Shown: positions 1 through 8,354, counted from the stretch's first letter. The stretch is DNA of 49,927 bases from Acidimicrobiales bacterium (GCA_030748555.1 JASMLT010000006.1:1-49927), one strand, 5' to 3'. Notes: generated by a model from the letters alone, not told the origin. Program-made: numbers and translations.

Positions 1-326
1 TCCCAGGTCAGTACTGCATTGGGGGTAAAACGACGTGACACTAAATTGCGTCGTACAACATGGTGAGGGTCGTCAAGTCCTATGATTGATGGATCTGCTG
101 GAATGTTAGGTCGGTAGCCACCCTTTTTCGTATCTGAAGAAATAAACCTTTTCTTATCGCGCTCTATAGCGACGATGTCGTCGTAACGAGATATTCCCCA
201 TAATTTATTTGTCGCATCCCAAAAAATAGGCTCATTGTCTCTCATCCAAGCAAAAGTCTCATATGGAGAGTTAACATAAAATTCTCCATCTAAAAGATTT
301 ATCTCAGGTCTGGCATCAAGAGTCAC
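1..326 (-). CDS. Cytochrome P450, N-terminal part (cut by window edge)
   Basis: Reading the minus strand from a GTG at 326 gives an open frame that runs off the left edge, about 108 residues. It begins near DARPEINLLDGEFY and carries the N-terminal P450 pattern of actinobacterial enzymes: SPYETFAWMRDNEPIFWD, then ISRYDDIVAIERD, and the pre-helix-C stretch LDDPHHVVRRNLVSRRFTP, in which His and Arg normally contact the heme propionates. The heme-binding cysteine lies outside the window. P450s of this kind (CYP125/142-like in general look) hydroxylate lipids, steroids or terpenoids with ferredoxin electrons; the substrate cannot be told. An in-frame TTG at 344 with a weak upstream GAG is an alternative start. 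The gene diverges from the hydrolase at 429 across about 100 bases that must hold both promoters. Confidence 0.85.
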   Translation of the reverse strand, partial: MTLDARPEINLLDGEFYVNSPYETFAWMRDNEPIFWDATNKLWGISRYDDIVAIERDKKRFISSDTKKGGYRPNIPADPSIIGLDDPHHVVRRNLVSRRFTPNAVLTW

Positions 327-428
327 AAATAAATCGTATTTCAAATACTCGTGTTTGTCTCATCATGAAATCTTGCAAAGTAATTTCAGGGTGTTAGAAA
401 TATGTAAAGCGTTAGAGGGGTTTCACAA

Positions 429-1346
429 TTGGTTGAGTACAAAGAATTTTCAATGTTGAAAGAAAATGCCGACGAGGCAGGAATTCCATGGAAAGGAACA
501 CCAAAAGTTGAGAGGAAATTTTTTACTAGTTCTGAAGGTTTTTCGATTAGTGGAATTCTCTGGGGTGAAGATCCCCCTCGACTAGTTCTTATACATGGTG
601 GAGCACAAAACGCACATACTTGGGACACAGTTGCTTTAGCACTTGACATGCCACTATTAGCATTGGATCTCCCTGGCCATGGTCATTCAGACTGGAGGCC
701 CAAATGTGACTACACACCTTTTGTCCTTGCAGACCAAGTGGCTGAAGCAATACAACATTGGGCTCCTGAAGCTGAAGCAGTCGTAGGAATGTCACTAGGT
801 GGGTTAACTGCTTTTTGCATAGCGTCAGACCATGCACAACTGGTGAGAAGGTTGGGAATAGTTGACGTAACACCTGGCACGGATCGGACAAAAGCCGAAC
901 CGATTATAAATTTCGTTTCAGGACCTGAAGTTTTTGAAAGTTTTGAAGAAATCTTGAAGCGAACTATTGAACACAATCCAACTAGATCAGAGGCCTCCTT
1001 GAGGCGTGGAGTTCTCCACAATTCCCACGAGATAGAAGATGGAAAGTGGTCGTGGAGATATGACGTAGGTAGAGCATGGAAAGATCAGAATAAAGAAAAC
1101 GCTTCGGAACCAATTGATTTCTCTGAATTATGGGACAAGGTTTCTGAAATTAAGGTTCCAATACATCTATGGCTAGGTGGAGCTTGGAGCGTCGTAGGAG
1201 ATGAAGACGTTGAAAAGATGAAAAGTTTCCAGCATGAGATGGTTGTTGAAAAAGTAGAAGGAGCAGGGCATAGCATCCAAGGAGACAAACCACTCGAACT
1301 CAAAGAGCTTATAAAAAATCTACTTGACTCGAAAATAGTCGATTAG
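429..1346 (+). CDS. Alpha/beta-fold hydrolase
   Basis: A 305-residue alpha/beta hydrolase. The oxyanion-loop motif HGGAQNAHTW is at about 56-65, the nucleophile elbow GMSLGG places Ser122, and GAGHSIQGDKP near the C terminus supplies the catalytic His281. The start is a TTG supported by an AGAGGGG Shine-Dalgarno eight bases upstream; an in-frame ATG at 453 lacks a comparable site. The family includes esterases, lipases and C-C hydrolases, and nothing here fixes the substrate. It diverges from the P450 and its end overlaps the end of cofC by four bases (convergent). A joint role with the P450 is possible but only an inference. Confidence 0.85.
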   Translation: MVEYKEFSMLKENADEAGIPWKGTPKVERKFFTSSEGFSISGILWGEDPPRLVLIHGGAQNAHTWDTVALALDMPLLALDLPGHGHSDWRPKCDYTPFVLADQVAEAIQHWAPEAEAVVGMSLGGLTAFCIASDHAQLVRRLGIVDVTPGTDRTKAEPIINFVSGPEVFESFEEILKRTIEHNPTRSEASLRRGVLHNSHEIEDGKWSWRYDVGRAWKDQNKENASEPIDFSELWDKVSEIKVPIHLWLGGAWSVVGDEDVEKMKSFQHEMVVEKVEGAGHSIQGDKPLELKELIKNLLDSKIVD

Positions 1347-1906
1347 TCGTCAATAAATTTTAAATCTTCTGGTTCGTCCACATCAAAACTAAGTTTTGGA
1401 TCAAATAATTGACGATACGGAAGCCCAAGTCGTTGCGCCTCCAAGGTATGAGCAGCAAATGAATCGGGACCATAAGAAAAACGGAAACCTTTGCCCGTAG
1501 GTATAACTAAAACAGGTGTTCCATCGCCTTTATGATCCTGAACGATAGTAACCCCTTCGAAGTTTGCACACTTTTGCAGATCATCCGCATTAGGTAGATC
1601 GGCGTGGGCAATTATCACTTTAGAGAAACCAGTTTCTTCAAGAGTGTCAACACCTTTTTTTACTGCATTATTAAGACCTGGTTTTTCAACTTTTATCACT
1701 GAAACATTTTTTGATTCAGCCCATGAAGCAACTTCATCATCGTCGCAGACTACCCAGATAGACAAAGAACCAGATGAATTGATTACCGTTTCTGCCATTT
1801 TTTGCATAAGAATTGAACGTTCAGATTTGTCGAGAGCTTCTGAGAGTCTTTCCTTTGCTTCATTGAAAGATTTGATAGGAATTAAGACAGCAATCATTTC
1901 ATTCAT
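1343..1906 (-). CDS. cofC: 2-phospho-L-lactate (phosphoenolpyruvate) guanylyltransferase, F420 biosynthesis
   Basis: 187 residues matching the CofC/FbiD family. These enzymes join GTP to 2-phospho-L-lactate (archaea) or phosphoenolpyruvate (actinobacteria) to make the activated side chain of coenzyme F420. Visible landmarks are the N-terminal IPIKSFNEAKERLS, the HADLP metal-binding segment at about 101, DHKGDGTPVLVIP, FSYGPDSFAAHTLEA and the C-terminal DVDEPEDL. Length is about 20-30 residues shorter than many homologues but all blocks are present. The start ATG at 1906 has a second in-frame ATG three codons on. Its presence shows the organism makes F420, which fits the five LLM oxidoreductases further along the window. 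Confidence 0.9.
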   Translation of the reverse strand: MNEMIAVLIPIKSFNEAKERLSEALDKSERSILMQKMAETVINSSGSLSIWVVCDDDEVASWAESKNVSVIKVEKPGLNNAVKKGVDTLEETGFSKVIIAHADLPNADDLQKCANFEGVTIVQDHKGDGTPVLVIPTGKGFRFSYGPDSFAAHTLEAQRLGLPYRQLFDPKLSFDVDEPEDLKFIDD

Positions 1907-1988
1907 CCGTTGAAGTCTATGAAAGTTCTACCCCTATTAATCTCGTAAGGTGTCTAACAGTTTATGAATAGTTAAATTATGTAAAATT

Positions 1989-2672
1989 ATGCGAAAAGTT
2001 CTTAAAGGAAAGTCACCTAATTTAGATATAGAACGCTCTTATTGGGATGCTGGATACGAAACAGTTGCAGGTTTAGATGAAGTTGGCAAAGGAGCATGGG
2101 CAGGGCCGCTCACAGTTGTCGCACTGGTGCCCAACCGCAACCGTCGGATCAACGGGGTTAGGGATTCCAAGATGCTTAAAGAAGAGGAGCGTGAGAAACT
2201 ATTTGACCGCATAGATCGATGGTCAGAAGATTGGTCATTGGGTCACGCAAGTAATGAAGAATGTGATGAACTAGGCATGTCAATGGCTCAGAGAATAGCG
2301 GCAAGGCGGGCAATCGACGGGTTAGTTAAAAGACCAGACCGACTTTTACTTGATGGGTCATGGGATTTTGTTGATGATGGCAGCTCGGAAACCATTATCC
2401 GGGGGGATCAAATCAGTCTTTCTATTGCCGCGGCTTCGATAATGGCAAAAGTTACCCGTGATCGAATAATGAAAGAAGCAGACAAGTTGTACCCAGATTA
2501 TGAATTTCCCAAAAATAAGGGATACCCGAGTCCAAACCACCGTTTGGCTCTTGAGAACAAAGGAGCCACTTTTTTTCATCGAAGGACTTGGGCGTTTATG
2601 AGAAATGTCCCCCCGATAGGTGCGCCTTACATCAAAAAAATTGAAGCCCAAAGGAATATTTTTGAACTTTAA
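1989..2672 (+). CDS. rnhB: Ribonuclease HII
   Basis: 227-residue RNase HII, which cleaves the RNA strand of RNA/DNA hybrids and removes single misincorporated ribonucleotides. The first catalytic pair is in AGLDEVGKGAWAGP (Asp30, Glu31). Asp122 in LLLDGSWDF and Asp140 in IRGDQISLSIAAASIMAKV complete the DEDD site with the same 18-residue spacing as in E. coli RNase HII. Length is normal. The GKGAWAGP form is typical of actinobacterial members. It starts at ATG 1989 without a strong ribosome binding site and is followed by a small membrane-protein gene 36 bases on. Confidence 0.95.
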   Translation: MRKVLKGKSPNLDIERSYWDAGYETVAGLDEVGKGAWAGPLTVVALVPNRNRRINGVRDSKMLKEEEREKLFDRIDRWSEDWSLGHASNEECDELGMSMAQRIAARRAIDGLVKRPDRLLLDGSWDFVDDGSSETIIRGDQISLSIAAASIMAKVTRDRIMKEADKLYPDYEFPKNKGYPSPNHRLALENKGATFFHRRTWAFMRNVPPIGAPYIKKIEAQRNIFEL

Positions 2673-2708
2673 GTAGTTGATTATTAAGACATTGGTTACC
2701 TTTTTTCT

Positions 2709-3104
2709 ATGAATCGCTTGGTTTCCTTTCTTTGGGTTTTGGCTGGTTCAACCCTTTTAGTCTGGATAATCAGGATCTACAATCTCTTTAATGACAATGA
2801 AATTTCAAATGGGGAAAGAATTTGGCGTTTATTGGCAGCAGTTATTTTTCTTCTAGCAGCTATAACAGTTATAAAAGTTCTGGTCGGCAGTTGGAGAGAC
2901 AGGAACATTTTAAACTCTCATTTAGTCCCCGCATTTTGTATTTGGACAATAACTTTTTGGCTTGTTCGATCTGTCGGAATACTTATTGCTGATCATGAAG
3001 CAGGTTTTAAAATAGCGCATGCTTGCATAGCCATCGTTTTTATTTTGCTTGCATTGATAGTTAATCGACTTAAGACCGTAGTGTCAAATATTCAGCATTT
3101 TTAG
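2709..3104 (+). CDS. Small four-helix membrane protein of unknown function
   Basis: 131 residues, not recognised. Hydrophobicity by eye gives four membrane segments: about 4-22, 38-60, 72-93 and 100-121, separated by short charged loops (DNEISNGER, GSWRDRN, ADHEAG). There is no signal peptide beyond the first helix and no cysteine pair or metal motif. It sits alone between rnhB and an Nfu N-domain gene in the same direction, 46 bases before the latter, so it may be co-transcribed with either. Predicted inner-membrane protein; no function is proposed. Confidence 0.65.
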   Translation: MNRLVSFLWVLAGSTLLVWIIRIYNLFNDNEISNGERIWRLLAAVIFLLAAITVIKVLVGSWRDRNILNSHLVPAFCIWTITFWLVRSVGILIADHEAGFKIAHACIAIVFILLALIVNRLKTVVSNIQHF

Positions 3105-3150
3105 TTGAAAAAAATGTACTCTACGTTCAACCTAGGTAACCTTCGTCTGT

Positions 3151-3486
3151 ATGGGTCAGCCGATAAATGTAGTTTTTACACGCTCCTCTAAACCGGAGAT
3201 TTACCGTTTCGAAGTCAATAGATGTTTGACGGGAATGGATCATGAAAGATTTCAAGTTGATGATGAAATAATTGGTGACACGCCATCAGATGAGTTAGCA
3301 AGAAGATTATTTTCTATAAAGGGAGTTGTTGGGATTCATCTAAATTCCAACATGATTACCGTGAAGTCAGATGGTTCAGAACTTTCAACAGAAGAGTTAA
3401 TCGAAACAATCTCAGATTTGCATCTTTTTTACGGCAACGGACTCGAAGTAGCAAGTGAAGATGAGAAAGTCGACTCAGATACCTGA
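3151..3486 (+). CDS. Nfu/NifU N-terminal domain protein
   Basis: 111 residues resembling the Nfu_N domain (PF08712), found at the N terminus of Nfu iron-sulfur carriers. The diagnostic block is LARRLFSIKGVVGIHLNSNMITV at about 50-72, preceded by a short beta-rich segment; here it starts after the more variable KPEIYRFEVNRCLTG. The C-terminal NifU domain with its CxxC cluster ligands is absent, so it cannot itself carry a cluster in the usual way. Stand-alone Nfu_N proteins are common in actinobacteria and their role is unsettled. It ends three bases before the start of the SpoU methyltransferase, so the two are probably co-transcribed. Confidence 0.75.
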   Translation: MGQPINVVFTRSSKPEIYRFEVNRCLTGMDHERFQVDDEIIGDTPSDELARRLFSIKGVVGIHLNSNMITVKSDGSELSTEELIETISDLHLFYGNGLEVASEDEKVDSDT

Positions 3487-3489
3487 AAG

Positions 3490-4125
3490 ATGTCCGGAGA
3501 GAAATCAGATTTCACCATAGGTGTCGGACCTCATTCTGAACCCTGGCCAGAAGATGATCGGTTGGACCCGGAACTTCTAGCTGAAGGCGATAAGCGAAAT
3601 GTTATTGACAGGTATCGCTATTGGAGTGTTGAGGCGATAAGTAAGGACTTGGATAAGCATCGGCACTCTTTTCATGTCGCTATTGAAAACTGGGATCATG
3701 ATTTAAATATCGGCACTGTGGTCAGAAATGCCAATGCCTTCTTAGCTGCAGGAGTTCATATTGTCGGACGACGCCGTTGGAATAGACGAGGCGCAATGGT
3801 TACTGACAGATATCAGCATGTTACTTATCATCCAGAAATTGAGGACATGCTTATCTGGGCGAACTCTAATGAAATACCACTGATAGGAGTAGACAACCTC
3901 CCAGGGTCAACACCTTTGGAGACAGTATCGTTACCAAAAGAATGTGTTTTGGTATTTGGCCAAGAAGGTCCGGGGCTTTCCGTAAAGGCGCAAAGTGCAT
4001 GTTCTATGGTTTGTTCTATTTCTCAATATGGTTCAACTAGGTCTATTAACGCGGGCGTTGCATCAGGTATTGCAATGCACACATGGATACGCCAGCATGC
4101 TGAGGTCAACAAAGATGGTCGGTAA
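3490..4125 (+). CDS. SpoU/TrmH-family RNA 2'-O-methyltransferase
   Basis: 211 residues with the three SPOUT motifs: NIGTVVRNANAF (motif 1) near residue 76, LVFGQEGPGLS (motif 2) near 155, and SISQYGSTRSINAGVASGIAMHTW (motif 3, the knot and SAM site, listed here only as a landmark at about 175-198). Such enzymes methylate a ribose 2'-OH in tRNA or rRNA using S-adenosylmethionine. A charged leader of about 35 residues precedes the domain, and there is no N-terminal RNA-binding L30e-like domain, as in TrmH/TrmL-type short members. The target nucleotide cannot be told. Confidence 0.88.
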   Translation: MSGEKSDFTIGVGPHSEPWPEDDRLDPELLAEGDKRNVIDRYRYWSVEAISKDLDKHRHSFHVAIENWDHDLNIGTVVRNANAFLAAGVHIVGRRRWNRRGAMVTDRYQHVTYHPEIEDMLIWANSNEIPLIGVDNLPGSTPLETVSLPKECVLVFGQEGPGLSVKAQSACSMVCSISQYGSTRSINAGVASGIAMHTWIRQHAEVNKDGR

Positions 4126-4143
4126 GGAAAGTAATTATTTTTC

Positions 4144-4386
4144 ATGATGGAGTCCACAGAGGCCACTCAAGAGGTTGAAAGCAAAAAATTATTAGACGAA
4201 GGCGACCATGACCGCTTCTCTCACTATGCGAGAAAGGCAGACATAGTAGAGTCAGCCGTCACCGGAAAACCAATAGTTGCTTTATGCGGAAAGGTTTGGG
4301 TCCCGGATAGAAACCCAGATCGCTTTCCTCTTTGTCCTAGGTGTAAGGATTTGTATGAACAGAAAAAATCTAGAGAAAATAAGTGA
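4144..4386 (+). CDS. DUF3039 family protein
   Basis: 80-residue protein of the DUF3039 family, which is characteristic of Actinomycetota and has no assigned function. The family core is visible: LDEGDHDRFSHYARK, then ESAVTGKPIVALCGKVWVP and FPLCPRCKDLYE. Cys48, Cys64 and Cys67 (C-x15-C-x2-C), possibly with a His, look like a small zinc-ribbon type site. A second ATG directly after the first (4147) could be the real start. It follows the methyltransferase by 18 bases in the same direction. This gene is the best single taxonomic marker in the window. Confidence 0.9.
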   Translation: MMESTEATQEVESKKLLDEGDHDRFSHYARKADIVESAVTGKPIVALCGKVWVPDRNPDRFPLCPRCKDLYEQKKSRENK

Positions 4387-4438
4387 TTCCAAAACGGAAC
4401 AGGTATTGGTATTTAACGATGTGGCATAGAGTTTAGTT

Positions 4439-5284
4439 ATGAGTGTTTTAATCACAGGAAGTAACACCGGTTTCGGAAAATTAGCAGCTATTTCGCTGGC
4501 TAGAACTGGAAAAAAAGTTATAGCCACCATGCGAGATCCAAATAAAGGTGATGATGTCAGAAGAGCCGCGAAAGAAGAAGAACTTTCTATAGAGATTCGT
4601 CAGTTAGATGTATGCGATCCAGAAATGGTTGCAGACTGTTTGTCAGATGCCAATGAAATAGAGGCGATTGTAAACAATGCAGGATTCGAAGTTCAGTCAG
4701 CAGTTGAACAATTAGAAGATGAGTTGATGTTGAAGCAGCTTGATACGAACCTGTTGGGGCCATTAAGACTAATTAGAACTGTTTTACCAGTGTGGAGCCA
4801 GAGAGGCAGCGGGGTGATAGTGAATGTCAGTAGTATCGCAGGTCGTTCTGCACCCCCTTATAGCGGTTCTTATGCAGCCTCTAAACACGCGCTTGAAGCT
4901 CTTAGTGAATCCTTGCATTTTGAAGTTTCACATTTGGGTATTCGAGTGCATGTAATAGAACCAGGTAGATTTTCAACAGATTTTTTTGAAAATATTGTTA
5001 GACCAGATTCATGGGAAGGATCACAACATCAAGAGCGTGCCATGGCTTTTCGTGAAGCTTTACTAAGACTCGACGACATTAGCGATAGCGAGAACGATGA
5101 GGGTGCTGGGCCACCTGACCCGCAAGATGTAGCTGATGCAATTGTTAGAGCGGTCACTGATCCATCTATGCCATTTAGAACACTTGTTGGTAAGGATGCT
5201 GAGTTAATTGATGCTACTAAAACTTCGATGAGCTTCGAAGATTTTGAAACAACTATGAGAACCGCTTTAGATTGGCATGAATAA
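4439..5284 (+). CDS. Short-chain dehydrogenase/reductase
   Basis: 281-residue classical SDR. The nucleotide-binding motif is TGSNTGFG at 6-13, NNAG is at 79-82, and the catalytic residues are Ser132 (in NVSSIAG), Tyr145 and Lys149 (in YAASK) with the normal 13-residue Ser-Tyr spacing. The substrate-binding half after the PGRFSTDFF loop is longer than in minimal SDRs and rich in acidic residues. It is NAD(P)-dependent with an unknown alcohol or ketone substrate. It stands as a single gene before the promoter of the ABC operon. Confidence 0.88.
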   Translation: MSVLITGSNTGFGKLAAISLARTGKKVIATMRDPNKGDDVRRAAKEEELSIEIRQLDVCDPEMVADCLSDANEIEAIVNNAGFEVQSAVEQLEDELMLKQLDTNLLGPLRLIRTVLPVWSQRGSGVIVNVSSIAGRSAPPYSGSYAASKHALEALSESLHFEVSHLGIRVHVIEPGRFSTDFFENIVRPDSWEGSQHQERAMAFREALLRLDDISDSENDEGAGPPDPQDVADAIVRAVTDPSMPFRTLVGKDAELIDATKTSMSFEDFETTMRTALDWHE

Positions 5285-5302
5285 GGATGTATTTTCGATT
5301 TT

Positions 5303-5331
5303 TTGACTTTTTGATTTGAGAAAAATATAGT
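5303..5331 (+). promoter_or_regulatory. Sigma-70-type promoter of the ABC importer operon
   Basis: TTGACT at 5303-5308 and TATAGT at 5326-5331 are separated by exactly 17 bases, a near-consensus housekeeping promoter. A start near 5338 leaves a leader of about 95 bases before the GTG at 5433. The leader contains an inverted repeat, TTTCTTTG and CAAAGAAA, whose right arm (about 5415-5422) directly precedes the AAAGGAG ribosome binding site and could hide it. I found no TPP-riboswitch core here. Confidence 0.6.
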
Positions 5332-5432
5332 TGAAACAGGTTTGGGATTTTTTCAAACTTAAGAAAACATACAGGAAGTTTCTTTGCAGTAATACTGACC
5401 TCTTCTTTCCTAATCAAAGAAAAGGAGAATAT

Positions 5433-6590
5433 GTGAAAGTTTTACGTCTTATTTCAATCGTGTTAGTTGCATTTGCAGTTTTAGCAACTGCCTGCGGTAG
5501 CGACTCTGATTCGGGTTCATCAGGATCGTCTTCTTCAAGTAGCCAAGGTACAGAGGGTTGCAAAGATTCTGCAGTAACTCCCATAGGAGATCGCAGTCCG
5601 GGTCGTGATGTTGCACGTTGTGAACCGGGATACCCTAAACCTCAACCTTTGGCTGAGAAAACAAAGGTATCGGTAGTTACAAAATGGAAAGCAGAGTTTG
5701 TTTCTCCAATTCTGACTGGGATTGAATTCGGAGAGTTTGCTGCAGAAAATCTTGAAATCGAATTTGTTGAGCTAGGTTTTAGCGATTCAATAGCCCAGTT
5801 GGATAGTTGTGATTTAGATTTTGGTGTGGCTGGTACTGAGGCTGCTTTACATAACGCTATTAATAATGGTGTTGATATAAAAATGATCCTCGGGAACTAC
5901 TACCCACCAGATGCTGGCGATCTTTCAGTCGATCAAACAGGGTTATGGGCAAGAAGGGATGCGTTTTCTGATCCGGATAACCCAAACATCGGAGACCTTA
6001 AGGGACAAAAGATTGCATCCGCAGTTGGGCTTGGCAGTGTAATTTCTTATCCAATAGGTGCTGCTTTAAGGCCTTCAGGCGTGAGTCTTCTAGATATGAC
6101 TGTCGAGAAGATCGGATCATCTGACATGGTTTTAGCTTTAGAAAATAATGCAGTTCAGGCAGCATGGCTACTTGATCCGCACTGGGTTGCTGCAGCCAGT
6201 AATCCTGACCTTGTATTAGTTGCTACTCAAACTCCTGGTGAAGCATTGGGTGGAATCTATGTGGGACCATGCCTGCGAGATTCTAAACGCGATCGAGATG
6301 TCGGTCTTGCTTTTGCAAGGGCTTATATAAGAAGTATCAATACTTATCTTGACGGTGCTTACCAGAGTAATGCTGATGTGGTTGCAGCATTAGTCAATCA
6401 GTCTGGTTATCCAGAAGGAGCATTTACTGCTACTGGGGAACTTGTTTTCGATTGGGAAATGAAGGAAGGCACTTCACGTGACGCCCAGAGTTTCTATATT
6501 GAATTTGACTCTGTTGATTATTCAGAACCCATTTCTGAGGATCGTGTTTATGATCGGTCTTTATATCTTGATGCTGTTGGAAAAGGCTAA
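5433..6590 (+). CDS. ABC importer substrate-binding lipoprotein (NMT1/TauA type)
   Basis: 385 residues from GTG 5433, which has a good AAAGGAG site five bases upstream and begins a proper lipoprotein signal peptide: a basic start, a hydrophobic stretch, then LATAC with the lipidated Cys21, followed by a Ser/Gly-rich linker. The in-frame codon at 5331 is inside the -10 box and is rejected as the start. The mature part has the SsuA/TauA/THI5-like periplasmic binding fold (TKWKAEFVSPILTGIEFGEFAAENL, DFGVAGTEAALHNAINNGVD, AVQAAWLLDPHWVAAA; cited as landmarks). Such proteins bind taurine, sulfonates, nitrate, riboflavin or thiamine pyrimidine precursors. The ligand is not evident. The ATPase and permease follow. 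Confidence 0.85.
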   Translation: MKVLRLISIVLVAFAVLATACGSDSDSGSSGSSSSSSQGTEGCKDSAVTPIGDRSPGRDVARCEPGYPKPQPLAEKTKVSVVTKWKAEFVSPILTGIEFGEFAAENLEIEFVELGFSDSIAQLDSCDLDFGVAGTEAALHNAINNGVDIKMILGNYYPPDAGDLSVDQTGLWARRDAFSDPDNPNIGDLKGQKIASAVGLGSVISYPIGAALRPSGVSLLDMTVEKIGSSDMVLALENNAVQAAWLLDPHWVAAASNPDLVLVATQTPGEALGGIYVGPCLRDSKRDRDVGLAFARAYIRSINTYLDGAYQSNADVVAALVNQSGYPEGAFTATGELVFDWEMKEGTSRDAQSFYIEFDSVDYSEPISEDRVYDRSLYLDAVGKG

Positions 6591-6594
6591 ATAG

Positions 6595-6637
6595 TTAAAT
6601 GCCGGTGGTTGGGTAGACCCCAATCACCGGCATTTAA
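6595..6637 (+). terminator. Strong stem-loop between binding-protein and ATPase genes
   Basis: A 19-bp inverted repeat (arms 6595-6613 and 6619-6637) with one G-U pair and a five-base loop, GC-rich in its inner 13 pairs and flanked by A/T tracts, starts four bases after the stop codon of the binding-protein gene. The 3' side is T/A-rich but lacks a long U-run. The most likely role is partial termination or 3'-end protection, giving much more binding protein than ATPase and permease, as is common in importer operons. Confidence 0.75.
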
Positions 6638-6682
6638 TTGCTGACGATAGTAATTAGAGAAATTGTTAATAGGTTATTTAAC

Positions 6683-7510
6683 TTGAGAGAACATTCATGC
6701 AAAATTGAGGCTATAGAGGTCGAAAAAGTTTTTTCGGCGGACTCTGAAGACGAGGTACATGCATTAGGTCCATTGGATCTTCAAGTTCAGGATGGAGAGT
6801 TTGTATGCCTTGTGGGTCCATCGGGATGTGGTAAGTCAACTTTTTTGAGAATTGTTGCTGGTTTATTGAATCCAACAACTGGGCGTGTAGATATAGGAAT
6901 TAATCCAGAAAATCCGACGCCGATTTCAATGGTTTTTCAAGATTATGGAATTTATCCTTGGAAAACTGTAGAAGGAAATATCCGCTTTGGTTTGGAAATT
7001 TCCGGCATCTCTAAATCTAGAACAAAAGAAGTTGCTGGTCACTGGTTGGAGCGGATGGATTTAACGGCTTTTGCTGGTTCATATCCAGACACTCTTTCAG
7101 GTGGAATGCGTCAGCGTGTTGCTATAGCAAGAGCTTTGGCGGTTGAACCCGAAATTTTACTTATGGATGAGCCGTTTGCTGCCTTAGACGCTCAGCTACG
7201 GCAACTATTACAAGATGAGCTATTGACTATTTGGCAAAAAGAGCAAAGAACAGTCTTATTTGTCACACACAGTTTGGAAGAAGCAATTGTTCTTGGCGAC
7301 AGAGTGATAGTTATGAGCTCTAGGCCAGGGAAAATAGTACTTGATCAGAAAGTACCATTTGAGCGACCGCGTTCGCCCGAGCTTAGAGCACAGAGTGATT
7401 TCAATGAGTTTAAAAATGAACTTTGGCTCTGCCTCAAGGGTGAAGTTGAACATTATTTGGAACGGATCAACTCTGGTGAGGGCAAAATCGGGAGTAATGA
7501 TGAAGGGTGA
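6683..7510 (+). CDS. ABC transporter ATP-binding protein (SsuB/TauB type)
   Basis: About 275 residues from a TTG at 6683; the frame is open from 6638 but that start lies at the base of the hairpin. With the 6683 start, the Walker A GPSGCGKST is at about 45-53, the Q-loop in FQDYGIYPW near 86, signature LSGGMRQR at 138-145, Walker B with DEPFAALD at 162-169 and the switch His in VTHSLEEA near 196. FQDYGIYPW and SSRPGKIV are typical of the nitrate/taurine/pyrimidine importer subfamily. It energises uptake together with the permease, whose start overlaps its end by 11 bases. The start is uncertain, with only a weak AGG upstream. Confidence 0.88.
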   Translation: MREHSCKIEAIEVEKVFSADSEDEVHALGPLDLQVQDGEFVCLVGPSGCGKSTFLRIVAGLLNPTTGRVDIGINPENPTPISMVFQDYGIYPWKTVEGNIRFGLEISGISKSRTKEVAGHWLERMDLTAFAGSYPDTLSGGMRQRVAIARALAVEPEILLMDEPFAALDAQLRQLLQDELLTIWQKEQRTVLFVTHSLEEAIVLGDRVIVMSSRPGKIVLDQKVPFERPRSPELRAQSDFNEFKNELWLCLKGEVEHYLERINSGEGKIGSNDEG

Positions 7511-8354
7511 AGCTCAAACAGATCGTGATTTGTTAAGTAGGGTGCCAACTTTGGCTGATACAAGCCCCAGAAAGTACAACAAGCGTCGACGGTTGATTGA
7601 GACTTTTCTTGCGGTTGGAGTTCCAGGATCGCTCATTGCACTTTGGCAGTTGGGTTTTCATTATGAATGGATTGATAATCGTTTCTACGCATCGCCTTGG
7701 GAAATAGTTTCTTCTAAGAAACTAAGAGAAGCAGAACTTTGGTCTGAGATATGGACAAGTGTCCAAAGGATGCTTAAAGGGTTTTTTGCAGGGTCGTTTT
7801 TAGGTGTTTTGTTAGGTGTTTTGATGGGAGTTTCACGATTACTTAGAGCGGCACTTGACTCATTGTTGACCGCTTTATACACAGTTCCGAAATTAGCTTT
7901 AATACCAGTTTTTGTAACTTTGTTTGGTTTCGGAGATTTACCAAGAATAGCTTTAATAGCTGTAACGGTTTTTTTCTTTGTATGGATTTCAACTATGTCA
8001 GCCATTATGGGAGTTGAGGATGGCTACAGAGAAGCTGCATTAAGTTTCGGAGCGAATAAATGGCAGTTATTTAGACACGTTCTATTTCCAGGTGCGCTGC
8101 CGCAAATTTTTGTAGGTTTGAGAATAGCTGCAGGCGTGGCTGTATTGATGCTCATAGGAGTTGAACTCGTCCTAGCTAGTGACGGGCTTGGTGCTCTGAT
8201 AGAGAAAGGCAGGACACTATTTCTGCCAGAGTTAACGTATGTGGGCATAGCTATTTCTGCTCTATTAGGACTCACTTTCACTTATTTGGTAAGGATTTTG
8301 GGACGCGTGTTGGTGCCATGGGCACCAGAGGATCAGACACCAAATCAAAATTAG
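7500..8354 (+). CDS. ABC transporter permease (SsuC/TauC type)
   Basis: 284 residues from ATG 7500, chosen because GGGAG lies five bases upstream; the frame extends back to 7341 inside the ATPase gene but that part is not permease-like. A cytoplasmic leader of about 40 residues precedes six predicted membrane segments. The EAA loop that docks the ATPase is DGYREAALSFGANKWQLFRHVLFPGALP, with the core REAAxxxGA clearly seen at about 177-185. With the preceding genes it forms a complete importer. The next gene starts 46 bases on and belongs to a different unit or a downstream extension. Confidence 0.9.
   Translation: MKGEAQTDRDLLSRVPTLADTSPRKYNKRRRLIETFLAVGVPGSLIALWQLGFHYEWIDNRFYASPWEIVSSKKLREAELWSEIWTSVQRMLKGFFAGSFLGVLLGVLMGVSRLLRAALDSLLTALYTVPKLALIPVFVTLFGFGDLPRIALIAVTVFFFVWISTMSAIMGVEDGYREAALSFGANKWQLFRHVLFPGALPQIFVGLRIAAGVAVLMLIGVELVLASDGLGALIEKGRTLFLPELTYVGIAISALLGLTFTYLVRILGRVLVPWAPEDQTPNQN

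Noticed and set aside
5331-5432. Upstream in-frame extension of the importer binding protein
   Set aside because: It begins inside the promoter -10 box, lacks a ribosome binding site and would bury the lipoprotein signal peptide; GTG 5433 with AAAGGAG is preferred.
5332-5432. TPP riboswitch in the importer leader
   Set aside because: Considered because the transporter is thiamine-precursor-like, but the conserved CUGAGA and ACCUGAU core elements are absent.
7341-7499. N-terminal extension of the first ABC permease
   Set aside because: The segment lies within the ATPase gene and has no membrane character; ATG 7500 has a suitable GGGAG site.
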